Positions 1-7,446 of a stretch of 64,000 bases of DNA are shown here, piece after piece. The stretch comes from Paenibacillus durus ATCC 35681 (GTDB lineage: Bacteria; Bacillota; Bacilli; Paenibacillales; Paenibacillaceae): NCBI RefSeq assembly GCF_000993825.1, contig NZ_CP011114.1:3100001-3164000 (forward strand), given 5' to 3'. Position 1 is the first letter of the stretch; each line of letters opens with the position of its first letter. Position numbers and translations under genes: made by a program. The notes beneath the pieces are model-generated. The model had not been told where the DNA came from and did no database searches. It saw only the letters and a list, made by a program, of their open reading frames with translations.

Positions 1-201
1 CCCTGGAAGTGCCATGATTAGCGGGAGAGCAATCTTCATTGTGAAAATCCAAACGAATTATTGGACTTAGCTTTCCGTCTGTTGAGAGCTGGGGGCAACT
101 TAGGTGTAATCCACTGGAAGCGGGAACCTGCACCTAGAGGTCCATCTTTGGAGATACGGCCTGATCCGAAAGTTATCATCTCGTGGGCTAAAGATCATTG
201 A
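1..201 (+). pseudogene. C-terminal fragment of a class I SAM methyltransferase
   Basis: Frame 1 reads as the end of a class I SAM-dependent methyltransferase after an in-frame TAG at 19-21: an ELLDLAFRLLRAGG helix-turn, then LGVIHWK and a PDPKVIISWAKDH tail. The pattern 'LLRAGGNLGVIHW' matches the segment around beta-strand 5 of these enzymes. The reading frame is lost upstream of the stop, and the window edge cuts the rest. It is probably a decayed gene, or a frameshifted one, and it sits directly upstream of an intact methyltransferase of the same superfamily. Confidence 0.55.
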
Positions 202-236
202 TAAGTTTTTTGTTAAACGAAGAACAATAGCAACAT

Positions 237-272
237 GACGAGTAGGCTGCCGGCATCGGCAGTCTGCTCGTC
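237..272 (+). terminator. Strong hairpin, probable terminator
   Basis: A near-perfect inverted repeat with arms GACGAG..CTGCCG and CGGCAG..CTCGTC around a GCAT loop lies between the methyltransferase fragment and the next gene. There is no clean T-run, only TATCTGG. It may end transcription of the fragment or be a remnant of a mobile-element end. A TATAAT at 283-288 just after it could be a -10 for the next gene, but I see no convincing -35. Confidence 0.45.
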
Positions 273-366
273 TATCTGGCATTATAATGCAACTTTGTAT
301 ATGATGGAATCGTCATTTATCAGAAGAGATAAGCGATAACCGAAGAATACGGAAAGGAGTAAAGCA

Positions 367-978
367 ATGGAGAAATATTGGAATCACAATACTGCATTTC
401 ACGAAGAGTTAGTAGCAGATGCAAAGGAACGAGGTGGACGGGTCCTTGACATCGGCTGTGGTGACGGTTTATTGCTCCAACGCCTAGCTCCTTTCGCTCA
501 ACAGGTTGTCGGAATTGACCCTGATACGCAAACTATTGCGCGCGCGCAGACTCGTCTAGCTTCGATCTCAAATGTGTCGCTCATAAACGGCGACTTCCTT
601 GCAATGCCAGCCCCTTCTCAGAAGGAACTATATTCTACGGTCATTTGCGTAGCAACTTTGCATCATATGGATTTGAGAACTGCACTGTCAAAAATGCGCC
701 AAGTTCTCGCACCAGGTGGGAGACTCCTTATAGTTGGATTAGCAGCCGACAAATCGTTCATAGATTTTATCATCTCTGGACTTCTTGTTCTCCCAATCCG
801 TTTCATGGATCGACTTCATGGCGGAATGCAAGACGTAGGTGTTCGGATTGCAGATCCTAAAGAGTCTTTAAGCGAGATTCGCCAAGCGGCACATGAGGTA
901 CTGCCTGGGGCAAATATCCGACGCCGCTTCTATTACCGATATCTAATGTCATGGAACAAACCTATATTAGAACATTAA
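367..978 (+). CDS. Class I SAM-dependent methyltransferase
   Basis: The 203-residue protein carries the nucleotide-binding motif VLDIGCGDG at about residues 26-34, an acidic GIDPD after strand 2, and the LLIVG strand after 'LAPGGR', all features of small-molecule class I methyltransferases (Methyltransf_11/25 type). A good Shine-Dalgarno (GGAAAGGAGT, 351-360) precedes the ATG. The substrate cannot be read from the sequence. Its position beside a Cfr-like rRNA methyltransferase and an L4 paralog makes a drug- or ribosome-modifying role possible, but generic small-molecule methylation is the safer call. It stands alone on the plus strand with no close operon partner. Confidence 0.8.
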   Translation: MEKYWNHNTAFHEELVADAKERGGRVLDIGCGDGLLLQRLAPFAQQVVGIDPDTQTIARAQTRLASISNVSLINGDFLAMPAPSQKELYSTVICVATLHHMDLRTALSKMRQVLAPGGRLLIVGLAADKSFIDFIISGLLVLPIRFMDRLHGGMQDVGVRIADPKESLSEIRQAAHEVLPGANIRRRFYYRYLMSWNKPILEH

Positions 979-1119
979 CTAGCAACGCAACGCATCGTAT
1001 CGAATGTAAAGATAGATTAAGCTAACGGATACGATAGTTAAAATATTACAGCGGCAACTTAAGACTATTTTTTCTAGTCTAAGTGTGCAGCTGCGTCTCT
1101 ATTCCCTTTGGGAAACACG

Positions 1120-1400
1120 TCAAAAATCAGTCTGAGTGAGTTTTTGGTAAAGTAGCAAATTTCCCTGCTCAAGTGCGTCCCGTTGCTCTTTAAGTCTCTG
1201 TATCTCTGTCCGAACACGCTCAATGGTTGCTTCCATTTCATCAATGCCGTCACGTTATTGCCCTTTGAGACGCCCGACTCTTTTGATCACGCTATTAAAA
1301 TTGTTGCCCTTGCTGGCTCGTATAAGGCGTTTAATCGCCTGGTCTACCTTTTCCAAGGTAAACCGAAAATGATGTTTCCTTCTTGTTACCTCAATGGAAA
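1120..1400 (-). pseudogene. Remnant of Tn554-type TnpC / DUF6262 transposition protein
   Basis: Read on the minus strand, this stretch encodes FTLEKVDQAIKRLIRASKG followed by NNFNSVIK, then an in-frame TAA, then a coiled-coil segment (EMEATIERVRTEIQRLKEQ..) ending in LTQTDF and a stop. The VDQAIKRL..NFNSV signature is typical of the third protein of Tn554-family transposons (TnpC, DUF6262), which precedes an HTH and a C-terminal coiled coil. The HTH part is deleted and the frame is broken, so this is a dead remnant. It hints that the neighbouring resistance-like genes arrived on such an element. Confidence 0.55.
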
Positions 1401-1540
1401 GTCCTTACATGGGCTTCCTCCGTGATATACCGTCCGATGTAATTGCTGCTGGAAATCCGTGCCGGGTTATTCGGAAGAATACAGATGAGGATGCAAGTAA
1501 ATATTAGAAAAAATAGGTGCAACCTCTTCCTACTGGTATG

Positions 1541-1568
1541 TTGAAAAAAAATGTAGGTATGCTAAAAT
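1541..1568 (+). promoter_or_regulatory. Promoter of the cfr-like gene leader
   Basis: TTGAAA (1541-1546) and TAAAAT (1563-1568) are separated by 16 bp, with a TGC extended -10 just before the -10 box. It is positioned to transcribe the roughly 500-nt leader that contains the attenuator and upstream ORFs of the Cfr-type gene. Confidence 0.65.
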
Positions 1569-1800
1569 AGCTGTAACATAAATGAAAGGTGTTGGGGAAA
1601 GTATGTAATATTTCTTGCGTATTTTAGAGAAAATAAAACAACTGCTGTTTTATTTCTTTAAGCAAGAAAGTTACTTATTCTTCCCACTCAATACGTGTAT
1701 ACATTACCACTCCATTTATCATAATGTTTTATTGGAAGGTTTGTATCTGTTTGGGCTACAAGAAAGGTAACTTTCTTGTAGCCCTTATTTGTTTTGATGG
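1569..1800 (+). promoter_or_regulatory. Ribosome-type transcription attenuator ahead of the cfr-like gene
   Basis: The leader holds a short ORF MKGVGESM (1582-1608) ending in ATG-TAA, a hairpin with perfect 10-bp arms (1631-1640 / 1646-1655), a 12-nt segment CAAGAAAGTTAC (1663-1674), and a perfect 14-bp intrinsic terminator (1753-1766 / 1771-1784) followed by TTATTTGTTTTG. The 12-nt segment is exactly complementary to GTAACTTTCTTG (1767-1778), the 3' half of the terminator, so it can act as antiterminator. This is the layout of antibiotic-sensing attenuators ahead of resistance genes in Bacillota: a stalled ribosome on the short ORF would free the antiterminator. The inducing drug is unknown. 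Confidence 0.8.
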
Positions 1801-1859
1801 AGGAATTCGCCTGAACAGCTTTATCTGGAATGTAACTTTATTTTAGGAGGTTGAAATAA

Positions 1860-1970
1860 ATGTTTGAAATTGTGAATGTTTATGTGAATCGTTCATTGTC
1901 CGTTGGTACGGTTCACGATCAATTTAAACGGATGCCGGGGCATTATCCATCTATCGATAGATGCACGTAG
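1860..1970 (+). CDS. 36-residue leader ORF with strong RBS
   Basis: The ATG follows AGGAGGTTGAAATAA, a better ribosome site than that of the main gene downstream. The peptide begins MFEIVNVYVNRSL and ends SIDRCT. It lies between the attenuator and the cfr-like gene. The segments CTCTAGC (1974-1980) and GCTAGAG (2022-2028) just after its stop can pair. It could be a second regulatory leader or the truncated start of a lost gene. I do not recognise the peptide. Confidence 0.45.
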   Translation: MFEIVNVYVNRSLSVGTVHDQFKRMPGHYPSIDRCT

Positions 1971-2078
1971 CGACTCTAGCTGCAAGCTCGTGAATTAAAT
2001 CTAAGTTGGTTAATGCATATGCTAGAGGACCCTAAAAGGTGCTTTTGGCATTTTCTCCGGCTCAAGAGGAGAACAAAC

Positions 2079-3113
2079 ATGAAATCAACTTCGAAATACG
2101 AAAGAATTCAACACTTATTGTCGGATTTAAAACAACCTGCATATCGTTTCCAACAAATCGCGGACGCGATCTTCAAGCAAAGAATTGGTGAATATGACCA
2201 AATGACTATAATTCCTAAAGCTATAAGAAACGAGCTAATACAAAACTTTGGCGAAAATGTTTTGAACTTAACTCCAGTTATGCAAAAAACATCTAATCAA
2301 GTTAATAAAGTGCTTTTTGCTATTGAAGGTAACGAACATGTAGAAGCAGTTCAACTAAGCTACGAACGCGGCTGGAAGTCATACTGCATTTCAAGCCAAT
2401 GCGGATGTGGATACGGTTGTCGTTTCTGTGCTACAGGAACAATTGGACTAAAACGGAACCTAACAGCAGATGAAATTACCGATCAACTGTTGTACTTTCA
2501 TTTTAACGGACAGGCTTTAGATAGTGTTTCATTTATGGGGATGGGGGAGGCTTTAGCCAATCCTTATATTTTCGATACGCTCAAAATTCTAACAGATTCA
2601 CGAACCTTTGGCTTAGGGCATCGCAGAATTACAGTTTCCACCATTGGGATTATACCGGGGATAGATCGGTTAACAAAAGAATTTCCACAAGTTAACCTTA
2701 CCTTTTCACTTCACTCCCCTTTTGATGAACAACGGAGTGAGCTTATGCCGATTAATAATCGTTTTCCGCTTAATGACGTGTTAAATAAGTTAGATCAGCA
2801 TATTAGTGATACAGGTAGAAAAGTTTACATTGCGTATATATTACTTCGGGGAGAAAACGATTCAAATGAGCACGCAGAAGCTATCGCTGCTTTATTAAAA
2901 AACCGAGGTCCTTGGGAACATTTATATCACGTCAATCTGATACCTTACAACTCAACCGACGCAACACCTGATAGTTTTCATCAATCTGACAAAGAACAAG
3001 TTCAAAGGTTTGCTCATATTTTAAAGTCAAAGGGAATCAAAGTCACTGTGAGGACTCAATTTGGAACGGACATTGATGCAGCATGCGGTCAACTTTACGG
3101 GCACAATAACTGA
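2079..3113 (+). CDS. cfr-like: Cfr-type 23S rRNA (adenine-2503-C8) methyltransferase
   Basis: The 344-residue radical-SAM protein has the CxxxCxxC cluster motif as CGYGCRFCATG within ISSQCGC, the FMGMGEALAN segment, LTFSLHSP, and the C-terminal methyl-accepting cysteine in DIDAACGQLYG. These features, notably SSQCGC and ATGTIGLKRN, follow Cfr rather than the housekeeping RlmN. Cfr enzymes add a C8 methyl to A2503 and give resistance to phenicols, lincosamides, oxazolidinones, pleuromutilins and streptogramin A. I chose the ATG at 2079 (AGAGGAGAACAAAC upstream) over the earlier in-frame ATG at 2013; length then matches the family (about 349). The attenuated leader suggests drug induction. Substrate range is inferred. 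Confidence 0.88.
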   Translation: MKSTSKYERIQHLLSDLKQPAYRFQQIADAIFKQRIGEYDQMTIIPKAIRNELIQNFGENVLNLTPVMQKTSNQVNKVLFAIEGNEHVEAVQLSYERGWKSYCISSQCGCGYGCRFCATGTIGLKRNLTADEITDQLLYFHFNGQALDSVSFMGMGEALANPYIFDTLKILTDSRTFGLGHRRITVSTIGIIPGIDRLTKEFPQVNLTFSLHSPFDEQRSELMPINNRFPLNDVLNKLDQHISDTGRKVYIAYILLRGENDSNEHAEAIAALLKNRGPWEHLYHVNLIPYNSTDATPDSFHQSDKEQVQRFAHILKSKGIKVTVRTQFGTDIDAACGQLYGHNN

Positions 3114-3134
3114 AAATAAAGGAGAGAACACACC

Positions 3135-3197
3135 ATGGCGAATAAGAATTTTACAGTAACACATGTTCAATTCCATGCAAAGACAGACATTTGGTGA
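3135..3197 (+). CDS. 20-residue ORF after the cfr-like gene
   Basis: An ATG with a GGAGAG site 22 nt after the cfr-like stop encodes MANKNFTVTHVQFHAKTDIW. Its 3' end runs into a long inverted repeat (3163-3218). It may be a leader peptide or a truncated gene start. Nothing indicates a function. Confidence 0.3.
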   Translation: MANKNFTVTHVQFHAKTDIW

Positions 3198-3218
3198 TAT
3201 TTGCATGGAATAACATGA
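3163..3218. repeat. Inverted repeat, 12-bp perfect arms extended to 18 bp
   Basis: ATTCCATGCAAA (3170-3181) is exactly mirrored by TTTGCATGGAAT (3200-3211), with outer arms CATGTT / AACATG. No T-run follows, so this is not a clear terminator. It could be a protein-binding site or an RNA fold controlling the CD3324 gene downstream. Confidence 0.5.
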
Positions 3219-3277
3219 TCACCATTCATGCTGGCTTTGCTACTTGAGACAATACTTTTATTCAAGGGGTGAGCTAC

Positions 3278-3541
3278 ATGAGATATATTAACGCGAATGA
3301 AATTCTTCCAAAAGAGTTGGTGGAAAAGTTACAAGATTTCATACAAGGTGAATACATCTATATTCCCGCAATAAAAGATCATCATAAAAGTTGGGGAGAA
3401 GTCTCCGGTTTTCGAAAAGAGATTGATAGGAGAAATAATGAAATAATAAATGCCTATTCATCTGGTTCTTCAATACAAGAACTGGCGGAATATTACTGTC
3501 TTTCTGTTTATGCTATAAGAAAAATAATATACAGCAAATGA
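3278..3541 (+). CDS. CD3324-family protein
   Basis: The 87-residue protein shows the family pattern: NANEILPKELVEKLQ, then QGEYIYIP, SWGEVSGFRKE, and a C-terminal helix-turn-helix-like segment (IQELAEYYCLSVYAIRKII) similar to Mor/Spo-type DNA-binding tails. The family is widespread in Clostridia and Bacilli and its biological role is not established. The ATG at 3278 lies 8-9 nt after AAGGGG; an in-frame GTG at 3269 is too close to that site. It sits between two ribosome-related genes but has its own leader. Confidence 0.7.
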   Translation: MRYINANEILPKELVEKLQDFIQGEYIYIPAIKDHHKSWGEVSGFRKEIDRRNNEIINAYSSGSSIQELAEYYCLSVYAIRKIIYSK

Positions 3542-3619
3542 AACAGAAGCTTCATATTTATATTGGACTACCTTAGCAGCTTTAATTAAAGCGAACACCT
3601 TCAAATATCTCAATGGAAG

Positions 3620-3648
3620 AACCCTAGAGATTAATTTGAGGGTTTTTT
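3620..3648 (+). terminator. Intrinsic terminator after the CD3324 gene
   Basis: AACCCT (3620-3625) and AGGGTT (3639-3644) form a short stem followed by TTTT. Confidence 0.6.
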
Positions 3649-3829
3649 CATTTGCAGTAAAAGTTGTCTCCCAAATCTTAAAGCATGTTAGTGATAAGCC
3701 CTGTTACTTCCAAAAGCGAGTATACAAAATGCTACAGAACCATTTGGTGTATAGTTTAAGTGATTCCCATCTGTTACCCTTATGAGTATGAATTTCTTCT
3801 AAAAGTAAAGGTAAACGGAGGTTTTAATT

Positions 3830-3865
3830 ATGGATATTACTGTAGATATTATGCGGTTTAATTAA
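3830..3865 (+). CDS. 11-residue leader ORF upstream of the L4 paralog
   Basis: ATG preceded by CGGAGGTTTTAATT encodes MDITVDIMRFN and stops about 115 nt before the L4-like gene. The good ribosome site and tiny size suggest a leader peptide, but no paired terminator was identified between it and the gene. The intervening stretch is very AT-rich. Confidence 0.35.
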   Translation: MDITVDIMRFN

Positions 3866-3980
3866 CAAAATCTCTAATACAACTAGATCTTACTTTAACT
3901 TAATTAATATATGTAATACGTCTTGAAATCTATCATATTTTTATATTATCGTGTAGCTTTTTAAATATGGAGGAAGAGTA

Positions 3981-4607
3981 ATGTTGAATGTAACTATTTA
4001 TAATATGGAAGGTAACCGTGTTGGTGAAATGGAACTGAATGAGTCCATTTTTGGTATTGTCTCCAATGAATCAGTTATGCATGATGCAGTTGTGAATTAT
4101 CTTGCAAATAAACGTAGCGGAACACAATCTGCATTAACGCGTGGGGAGGTTAGAGGTGGCGGTAGAAAACCCTATAAGCAGAATAAAATCGATAAATCTA
4201 GAGCAGGTTCGATCCGAATGCCACATTGGCGTGGCGGTGGAGTTGTCTTTGCTCCTAAGCCCCGTGACTATAGCTACAAGCTTAATAAAAAAGTTAAGCG
4301 GCTCGCTATACAATCTGCATTATCAAGCAAAGTTAGGAGTAAAGAATTTATCGTTGTTGATGAAATTAAATTAGAAATTTACAGAACAAAGTCTATAGTG
4401 GCCATGCTTAATGCTCTTGGCGCAGAAAAAAAGACACTAATTGTTACACCTTCGATAGATAACTATGTTTTTAAAAGTGCTAATAATATACCTGGTGTAG
4501 AAACCGCTGTAGCTGACTCACTTAATGTATACAATATTTTGAATTGTGATAAATTAATAATTGCTAAAGAAGCTGTCACAATAATTACAGAAATACACTC
4601 CCAATAA
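3981..4607 (+). CDS. rplD-like: Stand-alone paralog of ribosomal protein L4 with altered tunnel loop
   Basis: The 208-residue protein is full length for L4 and keeps the fold landmarks: RGGGRKP, WRGGGVVFAPKPRDYSYKL, KKVKRLAIQSALSSK and a C-terminal NNIPGVETA..NVYNILNCDKLIIAKEA. The tunnel loop is changed: the near-universal WRQKGTGRARQG is YKQNKIDKSRAG here (residues 65-76), so GTG at 69-71 is KID and several basic residues differ. In bacteria rplD lies in the S10 operon; here it stands alone with its own AGGAAGAG site and AT-rich promoter region. L4 loop changes, including at 69-71, are known to give macrolide and oxazolidinone resistance. I infer a replacement L4 that makes ribosomes drug-tolerant. 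The housekeeping copy is presumably elsewhere. Confidence 0.85.
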   Translation: MLNVTIYNMEGNRVGEMELNESIFGIVSNESVMHDAVVNYLANKRSGTQSALTRGEVRGGGRKPYKQNKIDKSRAGSIRMPHWRGGGVVFAPKPRDYSYKLNKKVKRLAIQSALSSKVRSKEFIVVDEIKLEIYRTKSIVAMLNALGAEKKTLIVTPSIDNYVFKSANNIPGVETAVADSLNVYNILNCDKLIIAKEAVTIITEIHSQ

Positions 4608-4846
4608 ATTGACCGGCTAGTAAAAGTATATTGCTTAATAAATCTACTATTGTCATATCTTTAGAAAACAAGGCCCCGAAAATTGTGCCCGCATTGTGGA
4701 GGCGCTGAAATAAGCAAAAATCGGCGATTCATTAGACAGTTGTTTAAAAATAACGGATAAAGATGATTTCACAAAATTAGCAATTTCACTAAAGTCCTTC
4801 TAGAGAGGCTTAAGAGTACACAGGCAAGCACTGCAATACGCGCTCA
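4608..4846. other. Gene-free stretch with a zinc-ribbon-like scrap
   Basis: About 240 bp without a supportable gene. On the plus strand 4670-4755 reads CPHCGGAEISKNRRF.., a CxxC zinc-ribbon-like scrap such as those of transposases, with no start and no conserved continuation. I do not assign a gene. Confidence 0.3.
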
Positions 4847-4882
4847 GACAAAAGAGACCACAAATATGCGGTCTCTTTTGTC
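4847..4882. terminator. Bidirectional intrinsic terminator
   Basis: GACAAAAGAGACC (4847-4859) is perfectly complementary to GGTCTCTTTTGTC (4870-4882). A/T-runs on both sides let it serve the mtlD gene on the minus strand and the plus-strand cluster. Confidence 0.8.
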
Positions 4883-4916
4883 TTGCGATATCCCCAAACC
4901 TTGCAGCAAGCCGCAA

Positions 4917-6143
4917 TTACGGGTTGTCGGATACCGCCGAAGGGTTTAAGGAATCAGCAATCGCCTTAAAGTTCAAGCCGGCCTTGTGCTGGTATTTTAC
5001 ACAGGTGTTGAAATACTCCTCTACAATGCGGCTGTGCAGCGGATGTTCGGCCGGAATGCCCAATTCATCGGACACGACCTTTTCAATACCCGAACTCCGA
5101 ATAGCCATTTGAAGACTTACCGCCTCCGGATCATCATTATTCTCATAGAGCAGCGCGGAGGCAATAGCCGAGACCAGATGAGAAGTTTCGAATCCAAGCT
5201 CATGCGCCTTCATCGCAGGCCGTACAAGCCGTTCATTCGGGGAAAGCTTGCGGAGCGGAGATCGGGCCACTCGCGAGACCTTATCATTGAAATTACGGTT
5301 TGCGAAGCGGTCCATCATTTTCTTAATGTACTTCTCGTGCTGCGCCGGGTCGAATCCGTATAAGTGTACCAGCATCGCCCCCGTTTCTTGCAGAACGCCG
5401 TATACCCGGGAACGGATACCAGGATCGGACATCGCATCCTGAAGTGAAGTATAGCCCTCAAGATATCCGAAATAAGCGGCGCTGCAATGACCTGTGTTAA
5501 CGGTAAACAGCTTCCGTTCCAGATACGGTTCGAGTTTATCGACGTAACGTACCCCTTCGATCTCGTTATAATCGCCGATCATCCCGCTTCGCGGGACAAT
5601 CCACTCGCTGAAAGGTTCAACCACGACTGCCAGCGGATCGGCATGCTTTTGGACGGGCACAATGCGGTCGACCATCGTATTCGGAAACGCCACAATGCGT
5701 TCGGCGCGCTTGATCACGTCCGGCCGCAAATGCCGATATACGGATTTTCTTAACCGCTGGCTTCCCCCGATTCCATTCTCGCAGGCGATAATATGCAAGG
5801 GCTGGGGTGTGCTTTGGCTCAGCCGCAGCTCGATGCCGCGGGCTATCGTTCCCGCAATATCCTTCAGCGCAGAGACTCCGACGGCGGTCGTTACAAGTTC
5901 AGCGTCGGCGATCGCCTCCGCCACCTTCTCGGTATCATTCAAATTAATGGCTGTTACATTATCCACAATAAATTTATCCCGGTTCTCGTTGGCCAGGGTG
6001 ACCGGATATTGTCCCCTCTTTTGCAGTTCGGCAATCTTTCTCTTATTGCGTCCGACGAAACAAACGTTATAACCGGAGCGAGACAAGACGGGGCCGATAA
6101 ACCCTCTGCCAATATTGCCTGCTCCAAAATGTACGGCTTTCAC
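4917..6143 (-). CDS. mtlD: Mannitol-1-phosphate 5-dehydrogenase
   Basis: MtlD oxidises mannitol-1-phosphate to fructose-6-phosphate with NAD+ in the cytosol. The N-terminus KAVHFGAGNIGRGFIGPVL is the classic dinucleotide-binding start, and VAFPNTMVDRIVP, FTVNTGHCSAAYFGY and the C-terminal domain are all present. At 408 residues it is slightly longer than the usual 380-390. The GTG at 6143 is chosen because AAGGGGG lies 8 nt upstream and the protein then begins at VKAVHFG; a TTG at 6164 would add seven residues. No mtlA or mtlF is adjacent, so the PTS genes must lie elsewhere. Confidence 0.92.
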   Translation of the reverse strand: MKAVHFGAGNIGRGFIGPVLSRSGYNVCFVGRNKRKIAELQKRGQYPVTLANENRDKFIVDNVTAINLNDTEKVAEAIADAELVTTAVGVSALKDIAGTIARGIELRLSQSTPQPLHIIACENGIGGSQRLRKSVYRHLRPDVIKRAERIVAFPNTMVDRIVPVQKHADPLAVVVEPFSEWIVPRSGMIGDYNEIEGVRYVDKLEPYLERKLFTVNTGHCSAAYFGYLEGYTSLQDAMSDPGIRSRVYGVLQETGAMLVHLYGFDPAQHEKYIKKMMDRFANRNFNDKVSRVARSPLRKLSPNERLVRPAMKAHELGFETSHLVSAIASALLYENNDDPEAVSLQMAIRSSGIEKVVSDELGIPAEHPLHSRIVEEYFNTCVKYQHKAGLNFKAIADSLNPSAVSDNP

Positions 6144-6274
6144 AATGGCGTCCCCCTTAGTCAATTTAATATACTGCTGCGAGGAACAGGAACTATGAAA
6201 GTCTGAAATTTAGGATGTTCCACCTGCTCCTCTCTGAACATTGGTCAGTCGGAATGAAGTGAACGTCAGCGGGC

Positions 6275-6955
6275 TTAAACCTGGAGATTCATATCTTGGA
6301 AACAGCGGCGGGTAAACACATGGTCGAAATCGAGGTGTGATAAACTCTCTATTTTGTGATGCGGAGCTTCAAATTTAAGATAACTTGTGATTTCGTTCGG
6401 AATCACGACACAATCAAGGCCGGCCGCAGCAGCAGCTTTGGAGCCGTTCGGCGAATCCTCGATAGCCACAGCCTCTTCAGGCTTCAACCCGAGGCAGGAT
6501 AGTGCCTTCTGATACAATTCCGGATCGGGTTTTACATTCTCGACATCGTCCGCAGTACAGATGCAGTCGAAATATTCGCGGATGCCGAGCTGATCCATAT
6601 ATTTGTCAATCCAATTTCTATCCGAGCTGGTGGCAAGCCCAATTTTCAGTCCGGCCGCTTTGGCCGAATCCAAATAATACTGAATGCCCGGACGTACCGC
6701 TTGAAGTTCCATCAGCTCGCTGTGCCTTTGCCGGACAGCCTTTCTGAATTCATCTTTGTCAATGTCAAGCTTCAAATCCGTCATCAGGTATTCGTAAGGA
6801 TTAAAACTGTTCAGGCTTGTTCCGATGCAAGTTGAATACTGTTCAAGCGTCAAATCGACATCATGTTCCTTATAGGCTTCCTGAAATGCGGTGTACCAAG
6901 CCGTCTCCGTATCGATAATCGTTCCGTCAAAATCAAAAATCAGTCCTTTGATCAA
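6275..6955 (-). CDS. HAD-superfamily phosphatase (beta-phosphoglucomutase-like)
   Basis: A 226-residue HAD hydrolase with motif I FDFDGTIIDT (nucleophile and acid/base aspartates), motif II LATSSDRNW, motif III lysine in NVKPDPELYQKAL and motif IV IEDSPNGSKAA. The alpha-helical cap between motifs I and II is the subfamily I type found in beta-phosphoglucomutases and sugar-phosphate phosphatases. The TTG at 6955 follows AGGAG by 10 nt; an upstream TTG at 6961 is possible, and the ATG at 7042 would add an unlikely basic tail. Substrate unknown. It is close to mtlD but probably separately expressed. Confidence 0.8.
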   Translation of the reverse strand: MIKGLIFDFDGTIIDTETAWYTAFQEAYKEHDVDLTLEQYSTCIGTSLNSFNPYEYLMTDLKLDIDKDEFRKAVRQRHSELMELQAVRPGIQYYLDSAKAAGLKIGLATSSDRNWIDKYMDQLGIREYFDCICTADDVENVKPDPELYQKALSCLGLKPEEAVAIEDSPNGSKAAAAAGLDCVVIPNEITSYLKFEAPHHKIESLSHLDFDHVFTRRCFQDMNLQV

Positions 6956-7182
6956 GATCAACCATCTCCTCTTTGTCAGTTTAGTCAACATCCCTCGCAT
7001 CGTTAAGCAAATATTTCGCAAAAAATGCTGTTCAGCGGTCATTGGCTTGTAAAAACCGTAACAAACATACGTATATGCGTCAAGCTAGGCATTATAAATT
7101 CCAGTAAATGAATCCGCTTACTCGCGCCGCTTTCAAGCCCATTTTTTAGTAAAAAACAACCCGGAATGAAAACGATTAAATT

Positions 7183-7320
7183 TTACGTTTCTAAAGCGGC
7201 CCGTGCATGGATTTTCCGCATAAGATCAAGGGTTTGCGCCTGCTGCGCCACCAAATGACCGGCCGGGCCGATTTCCCGGAGCAAATAGAGGAGAAATTCA
7301 GTTAATTTTAAATGGAAGAA
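7183..7320 (-). pseudogene. C-terminal scrap resembling MttB-family methyltransferase
   Basis: Minus-strand codons give LLREIGPAGHLVAQ followed by QAQTLDLMRKIH and then a stop. The G-P-x-GH..QTL.LM arrangement resembles the C-terminus of trimethylamine-methyltransferase (MttB) family proteins. The upstream frame quickly becomes lysine/phenylalanine-rich and non-conserved. It is a fragment at best and fills part of the 400-bp gap between the HAD gene and the nickel transporter. Confidence 0.3.
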
Positions 7321-7446
7321 ATTTTTTTTATAAAAGATGTCTTTTGGCCTCTCATGTGAGGTTTTTAGATAATAAAAAATCGCAGAGCCGCTCATTTTCA
7401 CGAGAGCAATGCGATCTCAATCCGAAGCTTTCCTGTTCACATTCCG

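Noticed and set aside
1183..1425. 80-codon plus-strand ORF.
   Set aside because: It is the antisense of the tnpC/DUF6262 remnant, whose conserved residues are on the minus strand.
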